A stretch of 64,000 bases of DNA from contig JASSKH010000012.1 of the NCBI GenBank assembly GCA_031763025.1, forward strand, positions 4,745,397 to 4,809,396, in the 5' to 3' direction. Position 1 is the stretch's first letter. Every line of letters begins with the position of its first letter. Positions 46,095 to 57,624 of the stretch are shown here, in pieces. The notes beneath the pieces were generated by a model. That model ran no database searches. It saw only the letters and a list, made by a program, of their open reading frames with translations, and was not told the origin of the DNA. The position numbers and the translations under genes are program-made. The stretch comes from Macrocystis pyrifera. Taxonomy: Eukaryota; Sar; Phaeophyceae; Laminariales; Laminariaceae.

Positions 46095-46530
46095 CGCACG
46101 ATGGGATGGCATAAGACGGGATGGAATGAGATGGGATGGGATGGGATGGGATGGGATGGGATGGAATCGGATCGGACGGGACTGCCGGCATGGGATGGGA
46201 TGGGATGGGATAGGATGGGATGGGATGGGATGGGATGGGATGGGATGGGATGGGATGGGATGGGATGGGATGGGATGGGATGGGATGGGATGGGATGGAA
46301 TCGGATCGGACGACACTGCAGGCATGGCATGGGATGGGATGGAGTGGGATGAGATGAGATGAAATGGGATGGGATGGGATGGGATGGGATGAGATGGGAT
46401 GGGATGGGGTGGGATGAGATGAGATGAGATGGGATGGGATGGGATGGGATGGGGCAGGACGGAACGGGATGGGATGGGATGGGATGGGATGGGATAGGAT
46501 GGGATGGGATGAGATGGGATGGGATGTAGA
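46095..46530. repeat. (ATGGG)n pentanucleotide satellite
   Basis: GATGGGATGGGATGGGATGG over ~430 bp with interspersed variant blocks GGAATCGGATCGGAC...CTGC...GGCAT at ~46155 and ~46297, so it is partly higher-order. Located immediately upstream of the first visible exon of the host gene, probably intronic. Ser-His-Pro-Ile-Pro frames over it are not proteins. Confidence 0.92.
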
Positions 46531-46925
46531 TATGAGAGCGAATAAGTGAACGAAGACGAGGCTACCTTTCCGCAAATACACGGGCAGGACATCCCTTCCA
46601 AGGAGACAACACAGAAACACAGCACCACGACAGTGGTCTTTCACCGCGCGAGCCCCGAAAGTCGAGGGCGTGGCCGCTTCGGCTAGCGACGACAAGCACC
46701 CGCCAGAGAGGCGTGGGGGGAGGAGTAAACCTCGTGGTTCTAAAACAGATCCCGCGGGAGAGACGTCAGCGGCCCACACGATCATGAGCAGCAGCCACGA
46801 AAACCTCGCCACATACTGCAATTCTACTAGCATCGAATAGGTAGTATACAGACAGACGCACCACGAAGCTGACAGAGCTGAGTACCGACGAATCTCATTG
46901 GTACGACACACAGCTGACGTTGTAC

Positions 46926-47034
46926 TATTACGGGGGACCATAGTAAATAGGACCAAATATTGTTGGCAAAAATAGGTAAATACATAGGTTTTTGTGTGTA
47001 CCGTAGGTCCTATTTACTATGGCCCCCCGTCATA
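46926..47034. mobile_element. MITE family A, copy 7
   Basis: TATTACGGGGGACCATAG...GGCCCCCCGTCATA; near-consensus. Confidence 0.85.
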
Positions 47035-48470
47035 CAAAATCAGACTTCAGCGTCCGCTTGCATCTGAACTATTTCAACACGTGTGGTCCACATATTAGAT
47101 ACTGGTTGGAGTTTTCGCCGCGAGCACTTTTTTTTCGACAGAAACCCGAAGCAACAAACGTGACTGTGTTGGGAAAATGTAACCGTCGGGGCGTGAACCA
47201 AACGCGCTCCTTCTTGCTCTGCCGTGATTGGAGGTCTAACCGATGCAGGGGTGTGCATCGCGCGCGGCACCAGCGGCTTCACGCTGGGCGGAAAGCGGCA
47301 TCGCGCTCAACAGCAGTGGCAATCGCACTCCAACAACGGCGACATCGCGCTCAACAGCAGCAGGCGGCCGCGCGCCTGAGCGCGCACGCCGCCGACGCGG
47401 TGTGCAAAAAACAAAATCACAGGTCAGCCGCCGAAATCAAGACGGCATTTACAGCGAAACTCCTGGTGCTGGAATGTACGGTCCTACATTGCGTACTGCA
47501 GTAACGGTCCCTCCGTACTACCGGTATGCGCCAGCCAACAATACCAGCCTTATAGCGGCAACCGGCCCTAATCCAACCACATCGGTGAACCTCACCTATG
47601 CCAAGCGATTCACAGGCACCACAGCTGGCAGCCGGAACTTATTCAACCGGCACTATGTAGGGACCACTGCAGTATCGACTAAATTATGGGGCAGGGGCAA
47701 GGTAAGCCGTACGATTGGCGGAAGGGAGGGAGGGGGGAGGGGGGAGGGATGGGGGGAGGCGCAGACGGGGTGCACTTGCGGGGCAGCGCCCGCGGGCTGC
47801 GCGCGGAGTCACTGCGCGATCGCGAGGCGTTCGCGTGGGCATCTCGCTGTCAATAGGAAGGAAGGAAGACTGACAACTTTCGGGTGGCGGCCACCCGCCA
47901 CGCGCGCGACCTGTCTACGCCACACCACGCACGCCCTGATTCGAAACTTCCAGCGGCAAATACGCCCTCCAGACATCGCCAGCTGAAGGTACATTATTCT
48001 CCGCGACGCACTCACCGCCACGCCCAGTCGCCGAATGCACCGCTCCCCCAACCCCTCCCCTCGCGACCCGCCGCGCCCTTCTTCCGCCGCCGCAAGCCCA
48101 ACGTGACCCGCACCTGCTCCTGCTGCCGGAACGGCCGACACGCCCACCCCTGACTGCCTCCTCCGCCCCCCCGTCCTGCTCATGCCAGCTGCGTCTCGTC
48201 GTGACCCTTCCGCAGCAGCCCCTTGGACAAGCCATCCTTTCGTGAGCTGCGCCCGTGGACGATCTCTCCGGTGGCGGTGGCGGCACCCCTCAGCGGGCGG
48301 CGCAGCTGCGAAAGCTAGTGGGCGCGACGGTATCGCGGCATCCCCGACCGCGGCAAGGCTCGGGCCTCCGCTGGCCAGCAGCAAGGCGAGGGAGGCGACG
48401 GCGGCGGGGGCTTCATCTTCTGCAGCGGGTCGCTGCTCCGGATTCGGCACAAAAAAGACGATCCTTACAG
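47035..48470. other. GC-rich stretch of uncertain coding status
   Basis: From ~47.2 to 48.45 kb the GC content rises and open frames occur on both strands (for example minus-strand MPNPEQRPAAEDEAPAA near 48.45 kb), which could include 5' exons of the unknown host gene. No frame is supported by splice phases or homology. A short GGGA-rich run lies near 47729-47760. Confidence 0.35.
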
Positions 48471-48624
48471 CAGTTAAAATAGTGTTGGCCGAGCAATTCC
48501 AGCGAGATCACATCACGACAAAACATGTATTAGGTACATGGTTCATGGTAACAGGTACCAGATATACCGTTACCAGATACATGAATACCTAGCAATCACT
48601 TCCAGTATCACTCCACGGGAAGCA

Positions 48625-49400
48625 GCAGTGTTCGTCATAAATCGTATTAATCGTAGTGTTTACCAGTCGTCGCTCAAGACCCTCTTATTACCACAGTATT
48701 CTTTCACGCTGCCAACGATCATCCAATGTAAGTATTGCATTGGATGAGGCCTCCTGCTCCGGACCAGGAGGGCCTCGCCCGGGATAAACCCCGCGGTGAG
48801 TGCGCTCTCAGCGCGGCACCCATCCGTGGGATTGAAATGATCGTGTTAAAAAAAACTACTTTTAAGCCTGTAGGGTGGGTGGAAAGGTCCGTAATCTTCC
48901 TGTGCCTATCACCCTGTTCTCGCAGGGTAGGCGAGGCTTCGACAGACTTATCGCTTCGTGTGTTTTGACTCTGAGCAAATCCAACAAATCCTGGAGTCGT
49001 ATCGTTGTACCAAAGATTGGTCCCTTGGATGGAGTCTCGATTTTACTACAATTATTTCACGCTGCCGACGATCATTCAATGTAAGTACTGGATTGAATGA
49101 GGCCTCCTGCCCGGTCGGTGGTCCTACTCAAACTTCCTTGTGTTTCTTCATGTTCGTGATTAGCCACCTACCGGGCACTGTGTTGTCTCACCCAAATTTG
49201 CTTCGTACTGGTAGATTTTAGCCGTGCGTGGGCGCGCACGCAGAGAAAACTGGCTCAACAGCTGGAGACAGCAATGGCAGCTCGCTCGTGATCGGGTATT
49301 AGTGGTCCCGTTTCCAGTGTTTTGTCATAAATCGTATTATTAATATTAATAATAGTGTTTACTTGTCGTCGCTCAAGACCTCAAACCTCCGATCAATACC
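48625..49400. repeat. Duplicated hairpin-bearing repeat
   Basis: ACGCTGCCAACGATCATCCA...GGATGAGGCCTCCTGC at ~48708-48758 recurs in variant form at ~49060-49112; the arms CATTCAATG/ATTGAATG pair. CATAAATCGTATTA...GTCGTCGCTCAAGACC at ~48636 recurs at ~49326. Two diverged copies of one dispersed element; class unknown. Confidence 0.65.
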
Positions 49401-49544
49401 ATAATACTGCTGTGCTGTAGTATATTAGGGTATCTACCGAAGTAGAGCCTGTGGTAGGAGCCGTGAGTACATACCCGTACGTAAACGAGGGGCTATGAAA
49501 ATTTTCTTACTTGAATATAGCCTGGTTGCAGCCTGTGTTGTGGT

Positions 49545-50100
49545 CACGTGCTAGATTCGAGGGAAATGGGTGAGAACACACCATGAATCATCACGTGTAC
49601 GGTACTCGGACTGGTACCAGGACGTAACGATGTCCAGCACCTGGCACCTGGTATCATGGGGGGTGCACCAGTACACACATATCGAAGTTGACGTTTGTCT
49701 CGAATCTCGAACTTCTCTGCCGCGCTTGCTACGAGTACCACAGTTTGTGGACGACTGTTGCTGCCATCACGGGCGTCTCGTGATCTCAACAACCTCTCCG
49801 ATGATGGATGCAGTCTATTTTTGGACCACAAAACACTCGCGCACAAGCTATCAAACCAGCTGGCTGGCCCTACTGAAGAAGCCAAGCCGTCCGACTCGTG
49901 CTCTTCCTCGTCCGCTCGCGATGCCACACGTTGTTCGACAAAAAGCTTCAGGGAACTACGTGTTTACCCTACGAGTACGTCGAAAGAAAGGCTTTCCCGA
50001 GGCAACTTATCTTGCTACCACGTGGTCAATACCTCACGGTACACCCTAGTAATGCGTATAGTCGGGATCTCACCTCGTGTAGCCCTTGGACCCTGACTTT
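49545..50100. other. Open frames on both strands, ambiguous
   Basis: A plus-strand frame (NNLSDDGCSLFLDHKTLAHK) and a minus-strand frame (ASRADEEEHESDGLASSVG) both look protein-like. I cannot decide the strand, find splice partners or recognise a domain. Confidence 0.25.
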
Positions 50101-50199
50101 ACGGTCTGAGATATTTTGTAGCTGGTGCATGCTGGAATCTGGAGGTGTGGGTTTCCACAAACAGTTTGTGATGGTATCAAACGGGTTGGTTTGAAAATC

Positions 50200-53160
50200 C
50201 TCCCCGGGCAAGTTTCCGTTTCTTTTTTTCTTGTGTTGTGCAGTCTATTTTACTCGATCACTGAATGCAAGATTACAGGATCATGGACGCGTCGTCGGTA
50301 AGACCATGGGCGTGCGCATCACACAAGATAGCGCTCTGTAGTTTGAAACCGGTAGCGCAAGCATTGCCGACGAGGCGGCGAAGCGCGGCTCAACCAGCAC
50401 TGGGAAGGTATATACAATCGTCCGGCATGTTCCTACGAGCTGGTCTGGCTGCGCATTTTACTTATAAATCGAGGTAAATCCCATCACGTACGAACGTATT
50501 ATTATTATTATATCGATACGAAAATATATGTGAAAGTCCGAAAAATGTATTTATTCAGCGGATGTCGCCGGCACTTAAGCGCTCCGATAAGAATGGGCCT
50601 TACACTTTATGTGAGTGAACACTCCTTGGGGCAAGGGGAAGCGATTGATACCCTCGCCACCGCTCAATTCGCTCCCAATCAAAAAGAGATTGATATGAGT
50701 AACCGGTTTGCTTTTTTGGCTCTGCTCTCAGGTCACTCACACAAGGTAGGTGCTTGACGATGTTGTTAGCAATAGAAGTTTTAGACTCTTGCATTAATTA
50801 TTATAATGATAAATATTGTTATTATTTTTTGTTATTATTATATGCTTGCTTTCCGACTACATATAGCTGCTTGCCTCGCCAAATGTCCCCTGAACGAAGG
50901 GGCGATGCATTTATTTATCGGTAAGGCAGAGGCGATAACTCCTGCCAGGTATGATGAGAGGACGCTTGATACAAATCATATTGCCTCAACAGGGGAGAGG
51001 GAATACCATAACACTAGCCCACCCTGAAGGGTCGTATATGCAGATTCAAAGAAAAAGCAGGCAGGAACCGAACCCATCAGGAGAATTCGGAGAATGGATC
51101 GAAGAGGCGGCGCTTCACAACCCACCCCCCCCCCGAACTTGTAAGGTTGAAGCCGATTACACGTGAACACCACGAATCAGGCAACAATCCCGCAAATACG
51201 GGTATGTATGTAGAAATAGGCAAAACAAGCTAGAACTACTCGGACGCTAAATCGAGAAACAAAACTCTTTGAAGCGGTGTGGCTCGCGTAACCAGGAGCG
51301 ACACAAGAACTATAAGGTTAGCCGAACAATGTATACCATTGGAAAGCACGTGAGAGCGAAACACCATAACAAGATGTTGCAAAGTGTATACGATCTCAAC
51401 ACAAAAAAAAAAACATTCAAGACACTACGTACGATGACAAAATTTGGCTTTCCCAACACAATTTACGAGTCGAGTTTGATGCTGAAAGTTTGACACGTGA
51501 TTCGAAGCGCATTAAATTTTGTCTAGCTAGGTGTTCAAGCTGGTACCACCCAAAAAAAAAAAAGTTGTTTTGATCGATTCCTAGATTGGCCTTGTTCACT
51601 CAATCAAACGGTCATTATTGTACCTCCTCAACTTTTTTATCTTTGGGTGCCAGCTTGACCCGTCGGTTCGTGTGTGAACCGGGCGCCAGGCAAAATTCCA
51701 CCTCAAACATCGCACAACTGCGCTACGAAAACCCTCTTGATTTTTATATGTCGTCGCGGCTGGCTCTAAAAGCTTGATGTAAGGTTCTAGGTGCGGACAC
51801 TTTGCATTCCTTTACCATAACACAAAAGACAGCTCGTAAGAGTTTACTCTTAGTTCCTAACTATAAGGTGTAACATTGTTCCGTCGCGGCTACAAGCAGT
51901 ATTATGAATCCCAAACCGCTACGCATACGTATATACGCGACGACAGGCTATTATGAAACGCTTGTTTTTATAGTCTATTAATAGTTTAGAGTGGACACAT
52001 CTATTGCAGCGCCGAAGATTTGATAGGATACAAGCGTGCACGTTGAGACGACGAACGGTCGTGTCACCCCATCTATCCACGATCCCTACTACGTGGTGAT
52101 GCTTTTTTTACTGCACGTTCGGCACGTTTTCCGTTACTGCTCTTGCAAAAAAAAGACCAATCACCCGTCGCGAGTCGGGGCCGCTTCGGAGTCCCCGAGC
52201 TAGTCGGAATCTCCGAAGATTGGGCTTGCAGAGGTGTATTAAGTGTATGTACCAGATATACATCTGGATCTGGTACAACAGAAGAAGCGGTCACAATTTT
52301 GTTCGCCCATGCTCGGTACGTTGGTACATTCATCGCTAACCAAGAAACGAAGTCTACCCATTGCACCACAGCACAACAGCAGAGATAGATGTATATTATA
52401 GTCGTTCTCGCTGTCTCACCGCCGCGTGCTGAGGTTGACGGTGTACCTTAATTAACAGGCAAGATCTGGAGGATTTTCTCCCTGGAAGCACGACGATAAT
52501 ATCATTGTTTTGAGGCTGTTATACAAGCGAACACACGCTCCTGATGCGAAAAATCCAGGTTCTTCCTGGTCGTACATACTACCCATGGGTACCTGGTTCA
52601 CACCTCGCAGATCATCGCTTTCCCGTTGATGATTTAAATATTGCCATTGCCCTCGAAGAAATGCATCCGAGCGCTGTTCTCAGTATGCTTGTCTTTTCTT
52701 TATGCTGTCGCGGTTGCAGTTGGTGAGAGTGACGAGACCAGTCGCCACCGGCACAGATGGCACCTCAGCAGGCGGGGTTTGGCTCAGACTGAACGTCTGC
52801 GTGCTGGCTATCGGTACTACTCATGGTCGTACTGGGTGGGAATATATGGGACATTCGTCGTGGCTCTTCTGTTTTTTTTGTTTACCGCGTGAAATAAACA
52901 CAACAATTAATTGCACATACCACAATTCGATAGGAGTCGACGAGGGAAGATTGTGTCAGTTGCGAGTCTCGAGTGTGGAACCTGATCTAAAAGAGCCCAA
53001 TCTCGTGCTTGTTTGGAGGGTTTTAACGTTTTAACTCCCTTCTACTTTTCAGCTTCTGGACAAGACGTGGTCGCATGTGATGTCGTCTCTTCTCCGCTTT
53101 TAATTCTATCGCCCAGACGGTTCATCATTTACGATGATTTAGATATTTCAGGGCACATAC
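50200..53160. other. Gene-poor stretch
   Basis: No exon is firmly supported. A minus-strand frame at 52369-52073 (VQWVDFVSWLAMNVPTYRAW) is the most protein-like but unassigned. Contains AT-rich runs near 50495-50525 and 50790-50835. Confidence 0.35.
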
Positions 53161-53169
53161 ATTCATTCC

Positions 53170-53345
53170 TGGTCTGTAGGCTGTAGCTCGTGATGCCGGG
53201 TGGGAACCGTATCACCTGTATGATCTACGTAGGACACCATTCCTAGGTTGGGTCTGTACGGCACAGATTCTGCACAGCATCTCATAACGGCAGGTTAGGA
53301 TCTAGATTATATATCTGTAGATAGATAGATAGGTTGTGATCTGCC
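53170..53345. repeat. ~170-bp dispersed repeat, copy 1
   Basis: GTAGCTCGTGATGCCGGGTG, TGATCTACGTAGG, GGTTGGGTCTGTAC, CAGATTCTGCACA and GTGATCTGCCC occur in the same order as in 55010-55180. Confidence 0.65.
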
Positions 53346-54443
53346 CGATGTGTGTACTGTCTGCTGCAATCTTGACAAAGACAAAGAGCGACCCTAAACA
53401 AAACCCATTCCCATTGTTAACCAAAGCTGCCGATGACAATCCTACCACGGCTCGAACCCGAAATGCAGCTGAAAGTGCATTCCCTCCTCCCTCCTATCAA
53501 AAAGGGCAACGGTTCACGAACAATCCAGTTCTACTCGAACACCGGACGTTTACTGTACAGCAGTTCAAAATACATCGGCAGCACGTAGCACGCGGGCACA
53601 AATAAACGCCTTTGCTGCAGCACAGGAGACCGTGCTTTCTTGCCCAAAGCACCCACTACGCAGGTATAAAAAAGTCTGGCAGGTTTAAAGGTTTTGCACG
53701 CCGCTCTGAAAATACCTCGCAAATCGTACATATAATGCAAGGATGGAGCTCGCACGACACACCGCACCACGAGTAACGACTTCAGGTATTGCGTGGGGCG
53801 TCAAGACTCTCACAGCGGGCGGAGTAAACCGACCACACGTTCACTGCGACGACCACATAGCACCAGAGCAAACGTCACGCTGATGACCCGTCTGCAAGCG
53901 AACAGCAACAACGGCAGCAGCAGCACGCAAAGCACACAACAAACCCACATTGTTTACCTACCTAAAGCGTCGGATGTTACACGGAGCCGATCATCTAAAT
54001 CGGCAAAACGCACAGCCCTAACACTATTCTAGCTAGCAGCGCTGTTTTCAACACGACAATTACCGCCATGTCGACTTAAAACACCCACGTCAGCTGGAAA
54101 TAAAGCACCCGGGGCACGGTCGCGGCCACAACGCCGACGACGCCAAAAAAGAAAAAAGAAAAAAAACCGCCGCGCGGGTGCATCTATCCACCGACAAGGC
54201 GTCGTCTGCCTAAAAAAAAAGTAGCTACACGAAAATCATACGAAGTATTCTCGAAAAATATACACCAGGTGTACCGATATTTCCCTAGAATATACATTTT
54301 TGTAAAGAATCCACTCGATTCGCGCAGCCTGGCGCAGCCTGGAGACGGCGGCATCAGCGACGCGATGCGGTTCGGCCGCTACTGCTGCTGCTACTGCTGC
54401 TACTAACTGCTACCTGCTACTATACAGTTTTCCACATGTGGCT

Positions 54444-54515
54444 TCAAGGTTCCTCGGGAATCTTGGAAATGTGCGGCTGGATGCCCTTCATGATCTCGTG
54501 CATGTGCAACACGTC
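54444..54515 (-). CDS. Likely terminal exon of a host gene
   Basis: The minus strand has a pyrimidine-rich acceptor (CTTGCTGTGTTCTCAG) followed in frame by DVLHMHEIMKGIQPHISKIP, three more residues and TGA at 54446-54444: 23 codons plus stop. The clean acceptor, stop and protein-like composition suggest a real last exon. The upstream intron would start with the G run at 54543. Upstream exons and family not found. Confidence 0.45.
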   Translation of the reverse strand, partial: DVLHMHEIMKGIQPHISKIPEEP

Positions 54516-54543
54516 CTGAGAACACAGCAAGATGCATCGTCGT

Positions 54544-54566
54544 GGGGGGGGGGGGGGGGGGGGGGG
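54544..54566. repeat. Poly(G) tract
   Basis: G run of ~22 nt just upstream (minus sense) of the terminal exon at 54444-54515. Confidence 0.95.
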
Positions 54567-54873
54567 TCGCCGGCGAAGCAGCACAGGCAGGCGAGCCCAG
54601 GCAGAGGCAGAAAGGCAGACAGGCAGGCAAGGCATGGGCGTAAAAAAAAAAAAAATGCACCAACATCTCGAAGACAACTATAGGTACAGCACACGACAAG
54701 CACACACATCATAATACATGGGGTGATAAGAACAATTTTGATATTGCACCAAACGCTACGGAACCCATTTTGAAAAACTGGAAACACTCTTCCCTCTCGT
54801 GCGAATTTTCTGCTCGTGAGTAATGCACGCCCCGAACAGACCATCGATTCCCACTCCATGGTCTAGATATTTC

Positions 54874-54982
54874 TATTACGGGGGTCCATAGTAAATAGGA
54901 CCAAATTTTGTTAGCAAACATAGATAAATATACAGGTTTTTGTGTATACCGTAGGTCCTATTTACTATGGTCCCCCGTAATA
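54874..54982. mobile_element. MITE family A, copy 8
   Basis: TATTACGGGGGTCCATAG...GGTCCCCCGTAATA; near-consensus. Confidence 0.85.
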
Positions 54983-55009
54983 GGTAGGTTTCTGCCCAAT
55001 ACTGTACCG

Positions 55010-55180
55010 ATCTACTAGTTGTAGCTCATGTTGCCGGGTGAGACCCGTACAATCCGAATGATCTACTGGCACATGTTTTCTTGGGTTGGATCTGTACTAT
55101 GCAGATCCTGCACAACCACTCACAACTGCAGGTGAGGAACTAGATCATCTACTGTGGACAGATCATGAGTTGTCCGGGGT
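55010..55180. repeat. ~170-bp dispersed repeat, copy 2
   Basis: Diverged copy of 53170-53345 (GTAGCTCATGTTGCCGGGTG, GGTTGGATCTGTAC, CAGATCCTGCACA). Confidence 0.65.
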
Positions 55181-55265
55181 GTGAAGTACAGTCGTGTCGC
55201 GTAATGCGCTCATCACACACGTTTTCAACACCAGTGTGTCCCGAAACGTAGGACCGTCTGAGTAC

Positions 55266-55373
55266 TATTACGGAGGTCCATAGTTAACAGGACCTATGTT
55301 ACACACAAAAACCTATATATTTACCTATTTTTACTAACAAATTTGGTCCCATTAACTATGGACCCCCGTAATA
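55266..55373. mobile_element. MITE family A, copy 9 (inverted)
   Basis: TATTACGGAGGTCCATAG...GGACCCCCGTAATA, opposite orientation to copy 8, only ~280 bp away. Confidence 0.85.
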
Positions 55374-55469
55374 CAAACGTAAGGATCGCTTGGGGTGACG
55401 ACACCAGCACCCATACGGCCCTTCCATTCATGGGGAAAAAAAGCCTTACCTGGTATGATTTTAGTCTAA

Positions 55470-56211
55470 GGACCGTTCCTAATGAACCGAAAAAAAATCA
55501 CGATTCGTGACTTTTTGGTATGAGAAAAGATCACGATCCATGACATTTCAGTTCTAACGAAAAAAATCCGAAAACCGTCACTTTACGTGATATTTTCAAA
55601 TAAAAAAATTCCGATATTTTCAAACATAACGATTCTTGCGGGTGGAGCCAACCCTCGCGAGTGGGGCACGGCCAAGCCGGGCCGGGCCGACCGCGCCTGG
55701 CCCGGCCCGTGATATACTCGAACGACGGGCCGACGCCTGACCCAGTCTACGAGATTCCAATCTCACCGACCGTCGGCCAAGCCCGGTCCGCGAGATTTCA
55801 TCTCGCAGGTCGTCTGCCCGGCCTGGCCTGTGACATTCTCAGGTCATTTTAGCTTTTTTTTCGTCGAGCTGTGGCTCCTCCTCCTCGAAAATTAGAGACC
55901 ACAACGTACTCGTCAGCCCGCGGCCAGCGGTGTCTTTGGGTAGCCGCCCGTTGTCAGCAGAGTCTGCCATGCCCCTATACCGGCTTTCGGATACCGTTGG
56001 TTCGCGTGGGTTGCGTAGTGCCTTGATCAGGCGTATTTCAAGACACAACAGATGTCACGAATCGTGATTTTGTTTTTTTAGGGAACATCTAAAAAACTTG
56101 GCGTCATGAATCGGGGTTTTTTTTTTTGTCATGTTTCCCGACAAAAAAATACACGATTTTAAGACAAGAATCTCACGAATCGTGATTCTTTTTGTTCGTT
56201 AGGAATGGCCC
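55470..56211. mobile_element. Harbinger-like TIR element, intact short copy
   Basis: 742 bp, starting GGACCGTTCCTAATGAAC and ending GTTCGTTAGGAATGGCCC, flanked by TAA at 55467-55469 and 56212-56214. The ~40-bp TIRs include TCACGATTCGTGA palindromes. The centre is GC-rich (GGGCCGGGCCGACCGCGCC). No transposase. It serves as the uninterrupted reference for the copies at 4198 and 4926. Confidence 0.85.
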
Positions 56212-56879
56212 TAAGTCAACTCGGACTTGAGTCGCACCGCGAAACACACTACGATTGCGAGTGTACCGCAAGCAGTACACACATACAAGCGGGTAGAAAC
56301 GGAGAGTTCGCGTTCAGAAGGCGCACAGCAAGCAGTGTGTCTGCCGAATCTACTCAGTCAGACAAAACGATTCGCGCCGCGTGGGATATACAGGACCTTC
56401 TGCAACAACAACGTCGCGCCAATCTCATCTGTCTGCTCGGTACGCACAAAGGGCTTTTTCCGGCGGGGGAAAAACCACTTCGAGACTTCAGGGGGAGCTC
56501 GAGACTTCAGGGGGAGCAAGTCACGGGGCATAACGTCGAATACAGCATCGGCTGCACGAACCCGCCCTTGGCTGCTGGGTTTCTCCAACCGTAGCAACCA
56601 CAATGCAAGGGGGTTCGGTCCGACACGCGCGCAGCAATGCAACAAATACTAATCGGCCTGCTGCGCACTCTCTCACTATTCTATGATATACCAGGTATTT
56701 CATGACGCTATCTAAGGCAATGTGAGGACCGCTGTCATACAAACAAGAAGACCAAAGGGTCCATCATACATTGCCGTCCATAGAGGCGCTTGACTGAAAA
56801 AAACGCTACACGTACCTGCCTCCTACGTACGTATACTATGTACAGCAGTAATTGCAAGGTTTAGCATGGAAATCGGGGG

Positions 56880-57110
56880 ACGCGGCGTGGCGGGCTCCCA
56901 GATGGTTTCGGCAAAAAGAAGCGTTATTTTTCTAACTGCATGAAACGCCACACTAACCCCCCCCCCCCTCCCTCCATGATCGTATCACGTAGTGTTCAAG
57001 GTACGGCACCCAAGAGGCAGTTACATAGCACTCCCATTGCTGTCTCTGGAAGTGGCCACACCGGAAATTAAACTAACTCATTAAAGCTGTCATCCATATG
57101 CAAGTCCGCC
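56880..57110. other. Gene-free stretch
   Basis: A C run near 56957-56971; nothing else is recognisable. Confidence 0.4.
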
Positions 57111-57169
57111 TCACAAGCGGTTCTTAGTAGGATGCAGCTCACCCTTCATGCGACTCGCCGGACACCTCA

Positions 57170-57336
57170 CGGCGCTTCGCGCTTGGTGCAAGCAATGTCT
57201 GCCTGGTCGGTGAAAACCCGACATGCTCCGTCCCGGCATTGTAGGGATGCGAGGGTCTATGGTCATACGACTACGGCCATGCATGAGATCGAGTACATCT
57301 CTCCTATCGAGTACACCCCCCCCCTCCAAACCCACT
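57170..57336 (+). mobile_element. Poly(C)-tailed LINE 3' end, subfamily 2
   Basis: TGCCTGGTCGGTGAAAACCC, GGGATGCGAGGGTCTATGG, ATACGACTACGGCCATGCAT and GAGTACACCCCCCCCC. Most complete copy of the tail also present at 34876, 41735 and 43715. Confidence 0.7.
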
Positions 57337-57344
57337 AGACAGCA

Positions 57345-57620
57345 ACGAGAAAACGAGCGCTATCCTAGGAGATAGGTGGTGGCCACAGGCGGCCAAACAG
57401 GAAGGGGACAAGATTAGCAAAAAGTTTCCATGTATTATTTGGAAACCACATAATGAGCGCCCCAATCGTTGGAGGTGTCTCTGTCAGGAGTAGGAAGGGT
57501 GCTCCGTCTCGAAAGGGGTGCGTCGTCAATGGTCAAATGACTAAGGCAACCAACCAATGAGTACGCGCCCCGCGCCCCCCCCCCGAGTACACCCCCCCCC
57601 CCCCCCCCCCCCCCCCCCCT
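57345..57620 (+). mobile_element. LINE copy 4, 3' end with long poly(C)
   Basis: Repeats the last codons and 3' tail of the LINE at 57625-59038 (ATAGGTGGTGGCCACAGG, CTCCGTCTCGAAAGGGGTGC, CAATGAGTACGC) and ends in ~30 C at 57588-57619. The next LINE body begins directly after the C run: tandem LINE insertion or tail-targeted insertion. Confidence 0.8.
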
Positions 57621-57624
57621 GATA

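Noticed and set aside
45799-46956. Proline/histidine repeat proteins over the ATGGG satellite
   Set aside because: Pure translation of a pentanucleotide repeat. Only the 45847-46073 part is coding, as an exon in one frame.
49544-50100. Exons on either strand
   Set aside because: Both strands look equally plausible with no splice-phase or domain support; kept only as ambiguous.
56205-56652. Protein next to the intact TIR element, or a copia-like fragment on the minus strand (LLLQKVLYIPRGANRF)
   Set aside because: Weak resemblance only; no neighbouring element parts or boundaries.
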